Below are positions 1 through 8,042 of a stretch of DNA of 64,000 nt, in pieces (position 1 is the stretch's first letter; every line of letters starts with the position of its first letter). Made by a program: the position numbers and the translations under genes. Source of the stretch: G963422745 sp963422745 (GTDB taxonomy: Bacteria > Actinomycetota > Acidimicrobiia > Acidimicrobiales > Aldehydirespiratoraceae); the NCBI GenBank assembly GCA_963422745.1, contig OY730477.1:1364001-1428000 (forward strand). The letters run 5' to 3'. The notes below the pieces were generated by a model. It had not been told where the DNA came from, ran no database searches, and saw nothing but the letters and a program-made list of their open reading frames with translations.

Positions 1-219
1 GTGCGGGTACAAGAAGCGTCGCAGAGTGAACGATCGGCGATCCCAGTCGCCTACGTCCCAGCGAACCGGCTCCACTACGTGATCGGGTTCACGCTCCAAG
101 ACGTGCTCCACTTTGTTGAGCAAATCTCCGGGAACCTCCGCGTGCGGCAAGCCAGCGGCTGCGTTGGACTGCACCGAACCCGTCGCACCGCGTTGGCCGC
201 CACCCGGCATGGGGAACAT
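1..219 (-). CDS. ABC transporter permease/ATP-binding protein, N-terminal fragment (cut by window edge)
   Basis: Open for 73 codons from an ATG that overlaps the stop codon of the upstream ABC gene (TGATG), then runs off the window. Only the cytoplasmic N-terminal part is visible: a Gly/Pro-rich start (MFPMPGGGQRGATG), a polar stretch, and a segment ending FTLRRFLYPH, which resembles the region just before the first membrane helix of exporter half-transporters. The overlap implies translational coupling and a heterodimer with the neighbour. No ATPase motif is inside the window, so the family call rests on context. Confidence 0.6.
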   Translation of the reverse strand, partial: MFPMPGGGQRGATGSVQSNAAAGLPHAEVPGDLLNKVEHVLEREPDHVVEPVRWDVGDWDRRSFTLRRFLYPH

Positions 220-2177
220 CAAGCCAGTTCCGTTGCGGTGACGAACGGCTCGGGTTGCGGATCGGGATCTGCCAGGATCGCCGCGTAGCGGGGCTCATTG
301 GCCAGCAACTCTTGGTGGGTGCCCGTGGCCGCAACACAACCGTTGTCGATCAACACCACCCGGTCGGCCATGGCGATGGTCGAAAGGCGATGTGCGATGA
401 GGATTGTGGTGCGTGCCACGCGGCGGCGCAGAACAGCTGCGTGTATGCGCTCCTCAACGCCCACATCAATGGCGCTGGTGGCGTCATCGAGGATTAGCAC
501 AGCGGGATCGGCCAGCAACGTGCGCGCCAGGGCCAGTCGTTGACGCTGACCTCCCGACAAAGTCAGTCCTCGTTCACCTAACACGGTGTCGGCACCATCG
601 GGCAGCTCCGCCACAAACTGGTCGGCTGAGGCGTCAGAGATTGCCTCCAAGAAAAGACGATTCAGTTCGGCACGGGGCAACTCCGGGCGAGCGAAGGTCA
701 CGTTGTCATACACAGAAGCAGCAAAAAGAAAGGGATCGTCCACAGCAGTGGCCGCCACCCGGCGGAGGCTTTGCAATCCGAGAGTTCGCACGTCGTGGCC
801 GTCGACACGCACCGAACCACCTGTGACGTCATAGAAGCGGGGGATGAGACGGGCGATCGTTGACTTGCCGCTTCCGGTGGCACCCACCACAGCGACCGTT
901 TCACCGGCCTGGACCGTGAACGTCAGTTGGTCGAGCACAGGTGGGCCGTCACCGGTGCCATAGGCGAAAGTGACATTGTCGAACTCAACTTCGCCTACCG
1001 GGTCGATGAGGTCCACCCGAGCGGGCGGATCGACGATCGAGGGTTCGGTGTCGAGCACCTCAAACACCCTGATCGCTGCTGCGCCGGCTCGTTCCCACTG
1101 CATCAGCACAAAGCCGAGCATCCGAAACGGCGTTGCGAGCATGACCACATAGGCACTGAAGGTGACGAGATGCCCGACATCGATGTCGCCTTCGATGGCT
1201 TGAAGCCCGCCGTATCCCAGCACCAGCGCCAGTCCGAGACGAGGAAGCGACTCCATGGCTGGCGCGTGTCGGGCACGGGCAACAGCCACCTCGGTACCCG
1301 CCCAACGCACCCGGCGCGCAGCTTGCGCCAGCTTCTGGATCTGGCGCTGCTCTTGAGCGAAGGCCTTCACGACCCGGATGCCCTGGATGTTCTCATCGAC
1401 GATGGTGGCCACGTCGGCCTGACGGGCGGTCATCACCCATGTCAGAGGGAAGATGCGGTAACGCAAACGTAAACCCACCACGAAGACAAAAGGCAGCGGG
1501 GCCAGTGCCACCGCGGTCAGCCCAAGGTCAATTAACACCATCAACACCAGCGCAAGTCCCAACAGCACCAACTGCATCGCCACCAACGGTCCAAAAGCGA
1601 ACAGGAGCTGGATTGAGCGGATATCGGTGTTGGCGCGACTGATGATCTGTCCGGAGTGGGTGCGATCCCAGTAATCGAACGACAATTCTGTGAGTCGCTC
1701 GTACATGAGGTTGCGGAGATCGTTTTCGATTCGGTGTGCCGACCCGAACAGGCCGAACCGGTATAGATAACCGAAGCCGAAACGTACCGCTGCAAGAACC
1801 GTGAGGGTGATCACAAACGGCGCGATTGCGTCGCCGGTTTCGGTGGCTTCGATCGCTTGGCCCACGGTTGGCGGCACGAGCACCATGGCGGTGATTGCCA
1901 CGAGCCCAGCCGCAATCGAACCCAGAAAGCTCCATCTCCGAGCGAGAACGATCGGGCGGATCCGTCGCACCCAATGCAGCGAGCGGTCTGGGTCGATTCC
2001 GGCGACCGGTGCCTGATAGCGGCTGTCGTCATGTCCGGCACAAACCGTTGAGGTGTTGTCTTGTGGCTCAGCGGCTTCATCTGCACAGTCGTCGCTGTGT
2101 TCAGTGGTCATCTCGGAAGTTGAGGTGCTGCTTGTGGCGGCCTCATCTGAACAGTTATCGCTGTGATTTGTGGTCAT
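219..2177 (-). CDS. ABC exporter half-transporter with fused membrane and ATPase domains
   Basis: 652 aa. A hydrophilic acidic N-terminus (about residues 1-60) made of 22-residue repeats is followed by a six-helix membrane domain (about 80-370) and a nucleotide-binding domain. Walker A GATGSGKS is at about 432-439, LSGGQ at about 540 and the His switch in IAHRLS near 595. Two catalytic positions are unusual: the Walker B glutamate is Asp (LILDDATSAID) and the Q-loop reads AVDDPFLF without the usual Gln. This is typical of the degenerate-site partner in heterodimeric exporters. The next gene overlaps its stop and is the likely partner. Substrate cannot be told. The repeat continues in frame upstream of the ATG without an obvious start codon, so the start is uncertain. 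Confidence 0.88.
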   Translation of the reverse strand: MTTNHSDNCSDEAATSSTSTSEMTTEHSDDCADEAAEPQDNTSTVCAGHDDSRYQAPVAGIDPDRSLHWVRRIRPIVLARRWSFLGSIAAGLVAITAMVLVPPTVGQAIEATETGDAIAPFVITLTVLAAVRFGFGYLYRFGLFGSAHRIENDLRNLMYERLTELSFDYWDRTHSGQIISRANTDIRSIQLLFAFGPLVAMQLVLLGLALVLMVLIDLGLTAVALAPLPFVFVVGLRLRYRIFPLTWVMTARQADVATIVDENIQGIRVVKAFAQEQRQIQKLAQAARRVRWAGTEVAVARARHAPAMESLPRLGLALVLGYGGLQAIEGDIDVGHLVTFSAYVVMLATPFRMLGFVLMQWERAGAAAIRVFEVLDTEPSIVDPPARVDLIDPVGEVEFDNVTFAYGTGDGPPVLDQLTFTVQAGETVAVVGATGSGKSTIARLIPRFYDVTGGSVRVDGHDVRTLGLQSLRRVAATAVDDPFLFAASVYDNVTFARPELPRAELNRLFLEAISDASADQFVAELPDGADTVLGERGLTLSGGQRQRLALARTLLADPAVLILDDATSAIDVGVEERIHAAVLRRRVARTTILIAHRLSTIAMADRVVLIDNGCVAATGTHQELLANEPRYAAILADPDPQPEPFVTATELA

Positions 2178-2243
2178 CTCGGACGTTGAAGTGATGCTCG
2201 TGGCGGTTTCATCTGCGCAGTTGTCGCTGTGTTCACCGGTCTT
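2045..2243. repeat. 66-bp tandem repeat at the 5' end of the ABC exporter gene
   Basis: About three copies of a 66-bp unit. Read on the minus strand it encodes MTTNHSDNCSDEAATSSTST followed by SE, then MTTEHSDDCADEAAE, with a third copy (EHSDNCADETATSITSTSE) in frame upstream of the annotated ATG. The unit contains the start codon and keeps the frame. Divergence between copies is mostly conservative in the minus-strand frame, which suggests that this frame is or was translated. Confidence 0.8.
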
Positions 2244-2250
2244 GCGAACA

Positions 2251-3759
2251 ATGGGATTAACCTGGGCACCGCAAACACCGTACGGTGCATTCGCAGAACC
2301 GCCCGAACCAAGCTTACGAAATTATGGAGGGCCTGGAATCGAAACAGCCATACGGCTAGCTGCAGCGGTTGCGCTGGTGGCCGCCAACGCCGCCTTTGTC
2401 GCCTCGGAGTTCGCTTTGGTGGCGGTTGACCGGGCACGGTTGGATGAGCGGGTCGGGCAGGGCAGTCGGCGCGCCGGACTCGTTCGGCGTCTGCTGCAGC
2501 GGCTCTCGTATCACCTCTCGGGTGCACAATTCGGTATCACGGTCACGTCGTTGCTTCTGGGCTTTCTCGCCGAGCCAGTCTTGGCGGCGCTGCTCGATCC
2601 CCTGTTGGAGCCACTGTTCGGCACTACGCCCAAGGTGGTGTCGGTTGGTCTGGCACTCGGTGTCGCAACGGTGGTCCAAATGGTGTTCGGCGAACTCATA
2701 CCCAAAGCCGTGGCCATCAGTCGCCCGTTGGAGACGTCGCTGCTGCTGGCCCGGCCCACCGCAATCTATGGCGTACTCGCTCATCCGATCGTTGCGCTGC
2801 TCGACACTATGGCAGCGCGGGTGACAAAGCGTCTGGGGGTAGAACCAAGCGGTGCGCTCGAGTCGAGCCCCGACCGCACAGAACTCGAGCACATCATCAG
2901 GTCGTCGGGGGTAGAAGGTACCCTTGATGCGGGCGAGGTGGAGCTGCTGACCCGATCAATTCGTCTCGCCGACAAGTCCGCAGACGACGCTATGGTTCCC
3001 CGGGTTCGGGTCGTGTCGATCCCGCATAACTCCACCGTCGACACGCTCGTTGATCTGGCCCGTGCCACCGGATATTCCAGGTTTCCGGTAACAGGGGAAG
3101 ACCTTGACGACGTCGTCGGGTTCGTCCACGTCAAATCGGTGCACGAGGTGGCGCCCGAGGCGAGAGCCACGGTGGGCGTAACTGATCTGATGGCTCCGGT
3201 TCTCGCCGTCCCCGAAGCGCGCGAGCTTGACGGGTTGCTGGTCGATCTGCGCAAGGGAGGCAGCCAGCTCGCCTTGGTTATCGACGAGCACGGTGGCACC
3301 GCCGGGATCATCACCCTGGAGGACATACTCGAGGAGATCGTCGGTGAGATCGACGACGAGTACGACCAGACACCGGCCGTGCTCACCCGGGTTGAGGCCA
3401 AAGGATCCACAGTGATTCCGGCGTCGTTGCATCCCGATGAGGTCCAGTCCGCAACTGGGTTCGAGATGCCCGAAGGGCCCTACGAGACCGTCGCAGGACT
3501 GGTTCTCGACCGGCTTGGCCACATCCCCGAGCCTGGTGAGATGTGCTCAGTGCAGGGTTGGCGTCTCGAGGTCGTCGCCATGGACCGGCTGAGAATCGCG
3601 TCGGTGCGCCTGGTGGCACCACCCGAGAAGCTGCCTGAGGGCTCACAGGCGCGGGGTCGCACAGACCCCCGACGAGCAAGCCGAAACCCGACCCATGGTC
3701 GTGTCAGTGAGAACTTGGGCCTTGACCAAAGCGCAGACCTTGAAGGGCGTGGCTCATGA
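2251..3759 (+). CDS. CNNM/CBS-domain membrane protein with C-terminal CorC/HlyC domain
   Basis: About 500 aa from this ATG; the frame is open from 2170. Order: CNNM membrane domain with several helices (from TAIRLAAAVALVAANAAF), a CBS pair in the middle (DDAMVPRVRVVSIP, then SRFPVTGEDLDDVVGFVHVK and GIITLEDILEEIVGEI), and a C-terminal CorC_HlyC domain (EMPEGPYETVAGLVLDRLG). Family members are linked to Mg2+ or Na+ efflux and ion homeostasis. The 2170 start lies inside the antisense ABC repeat and is unlikely. GGAGGG at 2327-2332 sits 6 nt before an in-frame ATC at 2338 that begins the membrane domain, so the true start is unresolved. The next gene overlaps by ATGA. Confidence 0.85.
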   Translation: MGLTWAPQTPYGAFAEPPEPSLRNYGGPGIETAIRLAAAVALVAANAAFVASEFALVAVDRARLDERVGQGSRRAGLVRRLLQRLSYHLSGAQFGITVTSLLLGFLAEPVLAALLDPLLEPLFGTTPKVVSVGLALGVATVVQMVFGELIPKAVAISRPLETSLLLARPTAIYGVLAHPIVALLDTMAARVTKRLGVEPSGALESSPDRTELEHIIRSSGVEGTLDAGEVELLTRSIRLADKSADDAMVPRVRVVSIPHNSTVDTLVDLARATGYSRFPVTGEDLDDVVGFVHVKSVHEVAPEARATVGVTDLMAPVLAVPEARELDGLLVDLRKGGSQLALVIDEHGGTAGIITLEDILEEIVGEIDDEYDQTPAVLTRVEAKGSTVIPASLHPDEVQSATGFEMPEGPYETVAGLVLDRLGHIPEPGEMCSVQGWRLEVVAMDRLRIASVRLVAPPEKLPEGSQARGRTDPRRASRNPTHGRVSENLGLDQSADLEGRGS

Positions 3760-4826
3760 CTGGCTGGTTTCTGGTTGTGGCAGTGATGTTGGTGATCGCA
3801 AATGCGTTCTTCGTTGCGGTCGAGTTCGCGTTGTTAGCCAGCCGCACCACCCGGCTGGAGCCTATGGCCAAGAGCGGCGAAGACGAGCGTTCGGTCGTGG
3901 CCTTGGAAGCTGTGCGTGACCTGCAACCTCAACTCGCCGGAGCCCAGCTTGGAATCACCATGGCATCGCTGGGTCTGGGGCATGTGGCCGAACCAGCTGT
4001 TGCTCGTGTACTGGAACCCGTAATCGACCGGTTCGTTGATCTGCCGTCGGGAGTGCTGCACACAATCTCGTTGGTCGTTGCGATGTCGATCGTGGTTCTG
4101 GCGCACATGGTTCTGGGCGAGATGGTGCCCAAGAACCTCGCGATAGCCCAACCCGAACGTTCGGCGCGCCTGCTGGCACCAATACACCGGGTCTATGTGT
4201 CCTTGTTCGGTCCTGTAGTCTGGTCGCTCACCTGGGTAAGCAACGCCGTTGTGAAAGTGTTTGGATGTGAACCTGCCGACGAGCTCAACACTGCGCTCAC
4301 GGTCAACGAATTCCGCACTCTAATTGAGGGTGCCGCTGAGAAAGGAGAGATTGAGGACGTTGATCATGGTTTGTTGACCGGAGCTCTGGACTTTCGGGCT
4401 CGTACCGTTGGATCGATCATGGTGCCCCGGGTGTCAATCGTGTCGTGCCCTCGCTCAACATCGGTGGGTGATCTTGAGGCGTTGGTGGCGGAGTCGGGCC
4501 ACTCCCGGATACCGATAACGGCGGTGGGTCCCAATGACGTGATCGGGTTTGTGCATTCCAAAGACCTACTCAGGTTCGGCCCCGACGAACGTCAAGGACA
4601 GGTTCCGTTGGAGATGATCCGAAGAATGCTGATCGTGTCGCCGGATCGATCGGTTCGCGACTTGATGGTGGACATGCGACGGCTACGCCGCCACGTTGCT
4701 CTGGTACGCACAGCCGAGGGTCATCTGCTCGGGATGGTCACCCTTGAAGACGTCCTTGAAGCTCTGGTCGGTGATATCACCGACGAAACCGACGTCACCG
4801 CACTTGCCGACACGAGCGAGAACTAA
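3756..4826 (+). CDS. CNNM/CBS-domain membrane protein (short form)
   Basis: 356 aa, ATG overlapping the stop of the preceding paralogue (ATGA), so the two are co-translated. It has the same CNNM membrane domain (FLVVAVMLVIANAFFVAVEF at the start, MVLGEMVPKNLAIAQPE) and a CBS pair (SIMVPRVSIVSCP; LLGMVTLEDVLEALVGDI). It stops about 12 residues after the second CBS and lacks the CorC_HlyC domain of its neighbour. Paired long and short CNNM genes are common in actinobacteria and probably form a heteromeric divalent-cation transporter or regulator. The cation is not evident. Confidence 0.87.
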   Translation: MTGWFLVVAVMLVIANAFFVAVEFALLASRTTRLEPMAKSGEDERSVVALEAVRDLQPQLAGAQLGITMASLGLGHVAEPAVARVLEPVIDRFVDLPSGVLHTISLVVAMSIVVLAHMVLGEMVPKNLAIAQPERSARLLAPIHRVYVSLFGPVVWSLTWVSNAVVKVFGCEPADELNTALTVNEFRTLIEGAAEKGEIEDVDHGLLTGALDFRARTVGSIMVPRVSIVSCPRSTSVGDLEALVAESGHSRIPITAVGPNDVIGFVHSKDLLRFGPDERQGQVPLEMIRRMLIVSPDRSVRDLMVDMRRLRRHVALVRTAEGHLLGMVTLEDVLEALVGDITDETDVTALADTSEN

Positions 4827-5191
4827 GGACTTGACGTGACCGGTCAGCCATCGCGAGGGTGTGCGGCGACACCCGTTGCGAACTCTGAGTCCTCTGGAGC
4901 CCACGCCACTGTTGTGCACGCGTGTCGCAAGGTTGACCCTCCGATGCGTTACCCAGCAGATCTTCGACAAGGTCACAGCCCTTCACCATGAACTCAATGC
5001 CACAATGTGACATGGCTAGGTTCGCGTCGGACGCTACGGACAGGTTCCAGGGTCTGCCCCAACTACATCCAATGCGGTGGTCGGCTCATCGGCAGGACGC
5101 TACGGGAGTGTTCCAAGGGTCTGCCCCAACTAACTCAGGAACAGGTGACGGCGCGTCAAGAAATCCGGCGGGTCAAGAAAACCGGGCAGGG
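4827..5191. repeat. Gene-free convergent gap with a 67-bp-period imperfect duplication
   Basis: Between convergent CNNM and inhA ends. The string GGTCTGCCCCAACTA occurs at about 5051 and 5118, each preceded by GACGCTACGG and GTTCCA, giving two copies with a 67-bp period. A shorter doublet (GTCAAGAAA at about 5156 and 5173) lies next to the inhA stop. No credible gene, tRNA or clear terminator hairpin was seen. Confidence 0.6.
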
Positions 5192-5959
5192 TCAGGCTCC
5201 GACGGCGTGATGACCGCCGTCGATATGGATAATCGATCCCGTAGTCATGGTGAACCAGTCGGTGAACAACGCAACGACGCCAGCGGAAACGGCGGAACTG
5301 TCATCAACGTTCCAGCCGAGCGGAGCTCTATCGCTCCAGGTCTCCTCAAAAGAGGCGAAACCCGGGATTGACCTTGCAGCCATGGTGCGCACCGGACCCG
5401 CTGCCACCAGGTTGCAGCGAATACCTGCCGGTCCCAGACAACGTGCGAGGTACCTGTTGGCCGACTCCAAAGCGGCTTTGGCCACGCCCATCCAGTTGTA
5501 GGCCGGCCATGCCTGAGAGGCATCGAAATCCAAGCCCACGATCGAGCCTCCGCTGGTCATCAACGGCACAACCGCCTCCGCAAGCATCTTCAACGAGTAC
5601 GACGAGATCTCCAGAGCGATTCGGACGTCGTCCCACTGTGGGGCCATGAAGTCCTCACCCAGACAGATCTCAGGCGCAAAGCCGATGGCGTGCAGAGCCC
5701 CGTCGACCCGGTCCCAGTTATCGCCAAGGTTCCGCTGCAGCGATTCGACATGGGTCGGTTCGGTTACGTCAAACTCAAATACAGGGCACTCAACAGGCAG
5801 TTTGCGGGCGGTTCGCTCGGTTAAGCGAAGGGCACGACCGGCGCCTGTGAGGACAATCTCGGCACCCTCAAGCTGCGCCAACTTCGCTACGCCGAAAGCG
5901 AGCGAGGCATCTGTTAGCACACCGGTGATCACCAGGCGCTTCCCATCGAGTATTCCCAT
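5192..5959 (-). CDS. inhA: NADH-dependent enoyl-[acyl-carrier-protein] reductase, InhA type
   Basis: 255 aa, close to InhA over its whole length. It catalyses the last reductive step of type II fatty acid elongation in the cytoplasm. Visible features: N-terminal GILDGKRLVITGVLTDASLAFG (the short-chain dehydrogenase fold with the enoyl-reductase version of the glycine motif), the ALHAIGFAPE segment, catalytic Tyr and Lys in PAYNWMGVAKAALES, the NLVAAGPVRT loop and the cofactor-side C-terminus IIHIDGGHH. Monocistronic, divergent from mshC and convergent with the CNNM pair. In mycobacteria inhA follows a ketoacyl reductase gene; none is present here. Confidence 0.93.
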   Translation of the reverse strand: MGILDGKRLVITGVLTDASLAFGVAKLAQLEGAEIVLTGAGRALRLTERTARKLPVECPVFEFDVTEPTHVESLQRNLGDNWDRVDGALHAIGFAPEICLGEDFMAPQWDDVRIALEISSYSLKMLAEAVVPLMTSGGSIVGLDFDASQAWPAYNWMGVAKAALESANRYLARCLGPAGIRCNLVAAGPVRTMAARSIPGFASFEETWSDRAPLGWNVDDSSAVSAGVVALFTDWFTMTTGSIIHIDGGHHAVGA

Positions 5960-6072
5960 AGATCCTCCATCTGGTCACATCGGCTTAGTGCAGGAACCAG
6001 ACTTGTTTGGTACCCGGTCTATTCCGATAGATGCTATGTGCTTGCGCCGATACGGTCGCCGAGGTGACGGGT

Positions 6073-7185
6073 ATGGCATTGTACGACACCCGCCGAGGGT
6101 CAGTTGTTTCGTTTGACCCCGGGCCGGTCGTCACCATGTATGTATGCGGGATCACACCGTATGACGCCACCCATCTCGGACAGGCTGCCACCTACATCAC
6201 CTACGACCTGATCCAGCGCCGCCTGATCGATCTCGGACATGAGGTTCGCTATGTACGCAACATCACTGATGTGGACGACGACCTCCTGCGTGCCGCTAGA
6301 CGAAGGAACGTGCACTACCTGGATCTTGCATTCGGCGAATCGGCGCGATTTGACGACGACATGGAAGCGCTCAATACCTTGCCGCCGTGGCGGGAACCAC
6401 GCGCGACTGGGGCGATTTCAGAAATCCGCGGAGTGATCGCAGCCATCATCGAGCGTGGTTTGGCCTATGAGATGGACGGCTTCGTGTTCTTCGACACCCG
6501 AGCCGATTCCGAATTGGGATCCGCGGGTGGGGCGCACGGCTTCGACGAACGCAGCGACGAACCCGACCATCCAGGTAAACGTGATTCGTTCGATTTTGTG
6601 CTGTGGCGTCCGTCGGCTCCCGGCGAACCCGCTTGGGAGTCCCGCTGGGGGCCGGGAAGGCCCGGATGGCATGTCGAGTGCTGCGCGCTGGCGCTGCGCG
6701 AATTGGGCGACACTGTCGATCTGCAAGGGGGCGGCACTGATCTGTTCAACCCGCATCATCTCTACGTCGATGCCGGGTGTCGTGCAGTAACCGGGACTCC
6801 GTTCGCTCGGCACTGGGTGCATCAGTCGATGGTGCATCTCAACGGGCGCAAGATGTCGAAGTCCGACGGCAACATGGTCTTCGTTCACGACCTACGCAAG
6901 CGTGTGCCGGGACCGGTGATTCGTCTTGCCCTGTCGATTCATCACTACCGAAGACCCTGGAACTGGACTGAGGATCTGATCGATGAGGCTGAGGCCCGCT
7001 GGCGGGCATGGTCGGCGGCGGGCCCCGGCGAAGCGGGACTTGACGAGGTTCGAGCTGCACTGGACGACGACCTTGACGTTGCTGGGGCGGTCGGCGCTGT
7101 CGACCGTCACTGCGCGGTTGGTGAAGGTGTCGGTGAGGCCGCGGCGATGCTTGGCGTCGAACTCGACAGTCGGCGACACCGGTAA
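6073..7185 (+). CDS. mshC: L-cysteine:1D-myo-inositol 2-amino-2-deoxy-alpha-D-glucopyranoside ligase (mycothiol synthesis)
   Basis: 370 aa, class I cysteinyl-tRNA-synthetase-like fold without the anticodon-binding region, as in MshC. It activates cysteine with ATP and joins it to GlcN-inositol. MYVCGITPYDATHLG carries the zinc Cys and first signature; WHVECCALA gives the second zinc Cys; KMSKSDGN is intact. The first signature is HLGQ rather than the family HLGH (codon CAG). The ATG at 6073 is preferred over one at 6031 because GAGGTGA lies 5 nt upstream and homologues begin near here. Divergent from inhA. Presence implies mycothiol as the low-molecular-weight thiol. Confidence 0.9.
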   Translation: MALYDTRRGSVVSFDPGPVVTMYVCGITPYDATHLGQAATYITYDLIQRRLIDLGHEVRYVRNITDVDDDLLRAARRRNVHYLDLAFGESARFDDDMEALNTLPPWREPRATGAISEIRGVIAAIIERGLAYEMDGFVFFDTRADSELGSAGGAHGFDERSDEPDHPGKRDSFDFVLWRPSAPGEPAWESRWGPGRPGWHVECCALALRELGDTVDLQGGGTDLFNPHHLYVDAGCRAVTGTPFARHWVHQSMVHLNGRKMSKSDGNMVFVHDLRKRVPGPVIRLALSIHHYRRPWNWTEDLIDEAEARWRAWSAAGPGEAGLDEVRAALDDDLDVAGAVGAVDRHCAVGEGVGEAAAMLGVELDSRRHR

Positions 7186-7232
7186 GGCTTGTTTCGCCTA
7201 CGATCCAAGACATTCAGGAGCGGAGATCTCGA

Positions 7233-8021
7233 ATGGCTGAAGCGCCGTACCCGCGAAGCCAGCGGCACCAACCACGACACGGATGGCTTCAGCGCATCGC
7301 TGTTGCTTCGGCCAAGCCGGTCTTTGCCGCTCTGTGGCGCATCAATGTGATTGGCAGCGAGAACCTGCCCGAGTCCGGGCCAGCAATTCTCGCCGCAAAC
7401 CACAACTCTGTCATTGATTCGTTTGTGTTGCCGGTTGTGCTTCAGCGCAGGATTTCCTTCGTCGGCAAAGCCGAGTATCTCCACGACTGGAAAACCCGCA
7501 CTCTGTTCCCGGCCCTGGGGATGATCCCCATCGACCGCAGCGGCGGCGAGGCCTCTCAACATGCGCTCGAAATCGCCGCAGAGGTTCTCGAGCGCGGCGA
7601 ACTGTTCGGCATCTACCCCGAAGGAACCCGTTCCCGCACCGGGTTCCTGCACCGAGGCCACACCGGCGCCGCTCGACTAGCGGCGAGCACCGGGGCACCG
7701 ATCATTCCGGTAGGCCTGCTCGGAACACGCGCAATTCAACCACCCGACGTGGCATTGCCTCGACCATTCCGGCCCGTGGAAATCAGGTTCGGGCGACCCA
7801 TCGCGCCTGGCGCATCGGGTTCTGTCTCCGATAGCCGGCTGCGTTTGCGTCAGATCACCGACGAGATCATGTACGAAATCAAGACACTCACTGGTCAGCA
7901 CTACGTTGATGCTTACGCCACCAAAGGCGCTTCAGCGTTGCGGACCAACGCAGACTTCGCTCAAGAACCCGAACGCCTCAGCTCCGCTGCGGTGCTGCGC
8001 ACAGCCGACCCGAGAGCTTGA
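7233..8021 (+). CDS. 1-acyl-sn-glycerol-3-phosphate acyltransferase (PlsC family)
   Basis: 262 aa. The acyltransferase motif is NHNSVID near residue 52 (H-x4-D catalytic pair) and the glycerophosphate-binding block is YPEGTRSRTG near residue 128. The later GAPIIPVGLLGT block also fits. It transfers an acyl chain to lysophosphatidate at the inner membrane. Start ATG lies 47 nt after mshC; the two may be co-transcribed. The gene ends 21 nt from the convergent mgdC-mgdD stop, which marks the edge of the amine island. A related glycerolipid substrate is possible. Confidence 0.87.
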   Translation: MAEAPYPRSQRHQPRHGWLQRIAVASAKPVFAALWRINVIGSENLPESGPAILAANHNSVIDSFVLPVVLQRRISFVGKAEYLHDWKTRTLFPALGMIPIDRSGGEASQHALEIAAEVLERGELFGIYPEGTRSRTGFLHRGHTGAARLAASTGAPIIPVGLLGTRAIQPPDVALPRPFRPVEIRFGRPIAPGASGSVSDSRLRLRQITDEIMYEIKTLTGQHYVDAYATKGASALRTNADFAQEPERLSSAAVLRTADPRA

Positions 8022-8042
8022 TCGATCCCTTTGCCCGGCTGG

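Noticed and set aside
1..288. Plus-strand open frame at the window start
   Set aside because: It lies antisense to the well-supported ABC transporter pair and has no motif.
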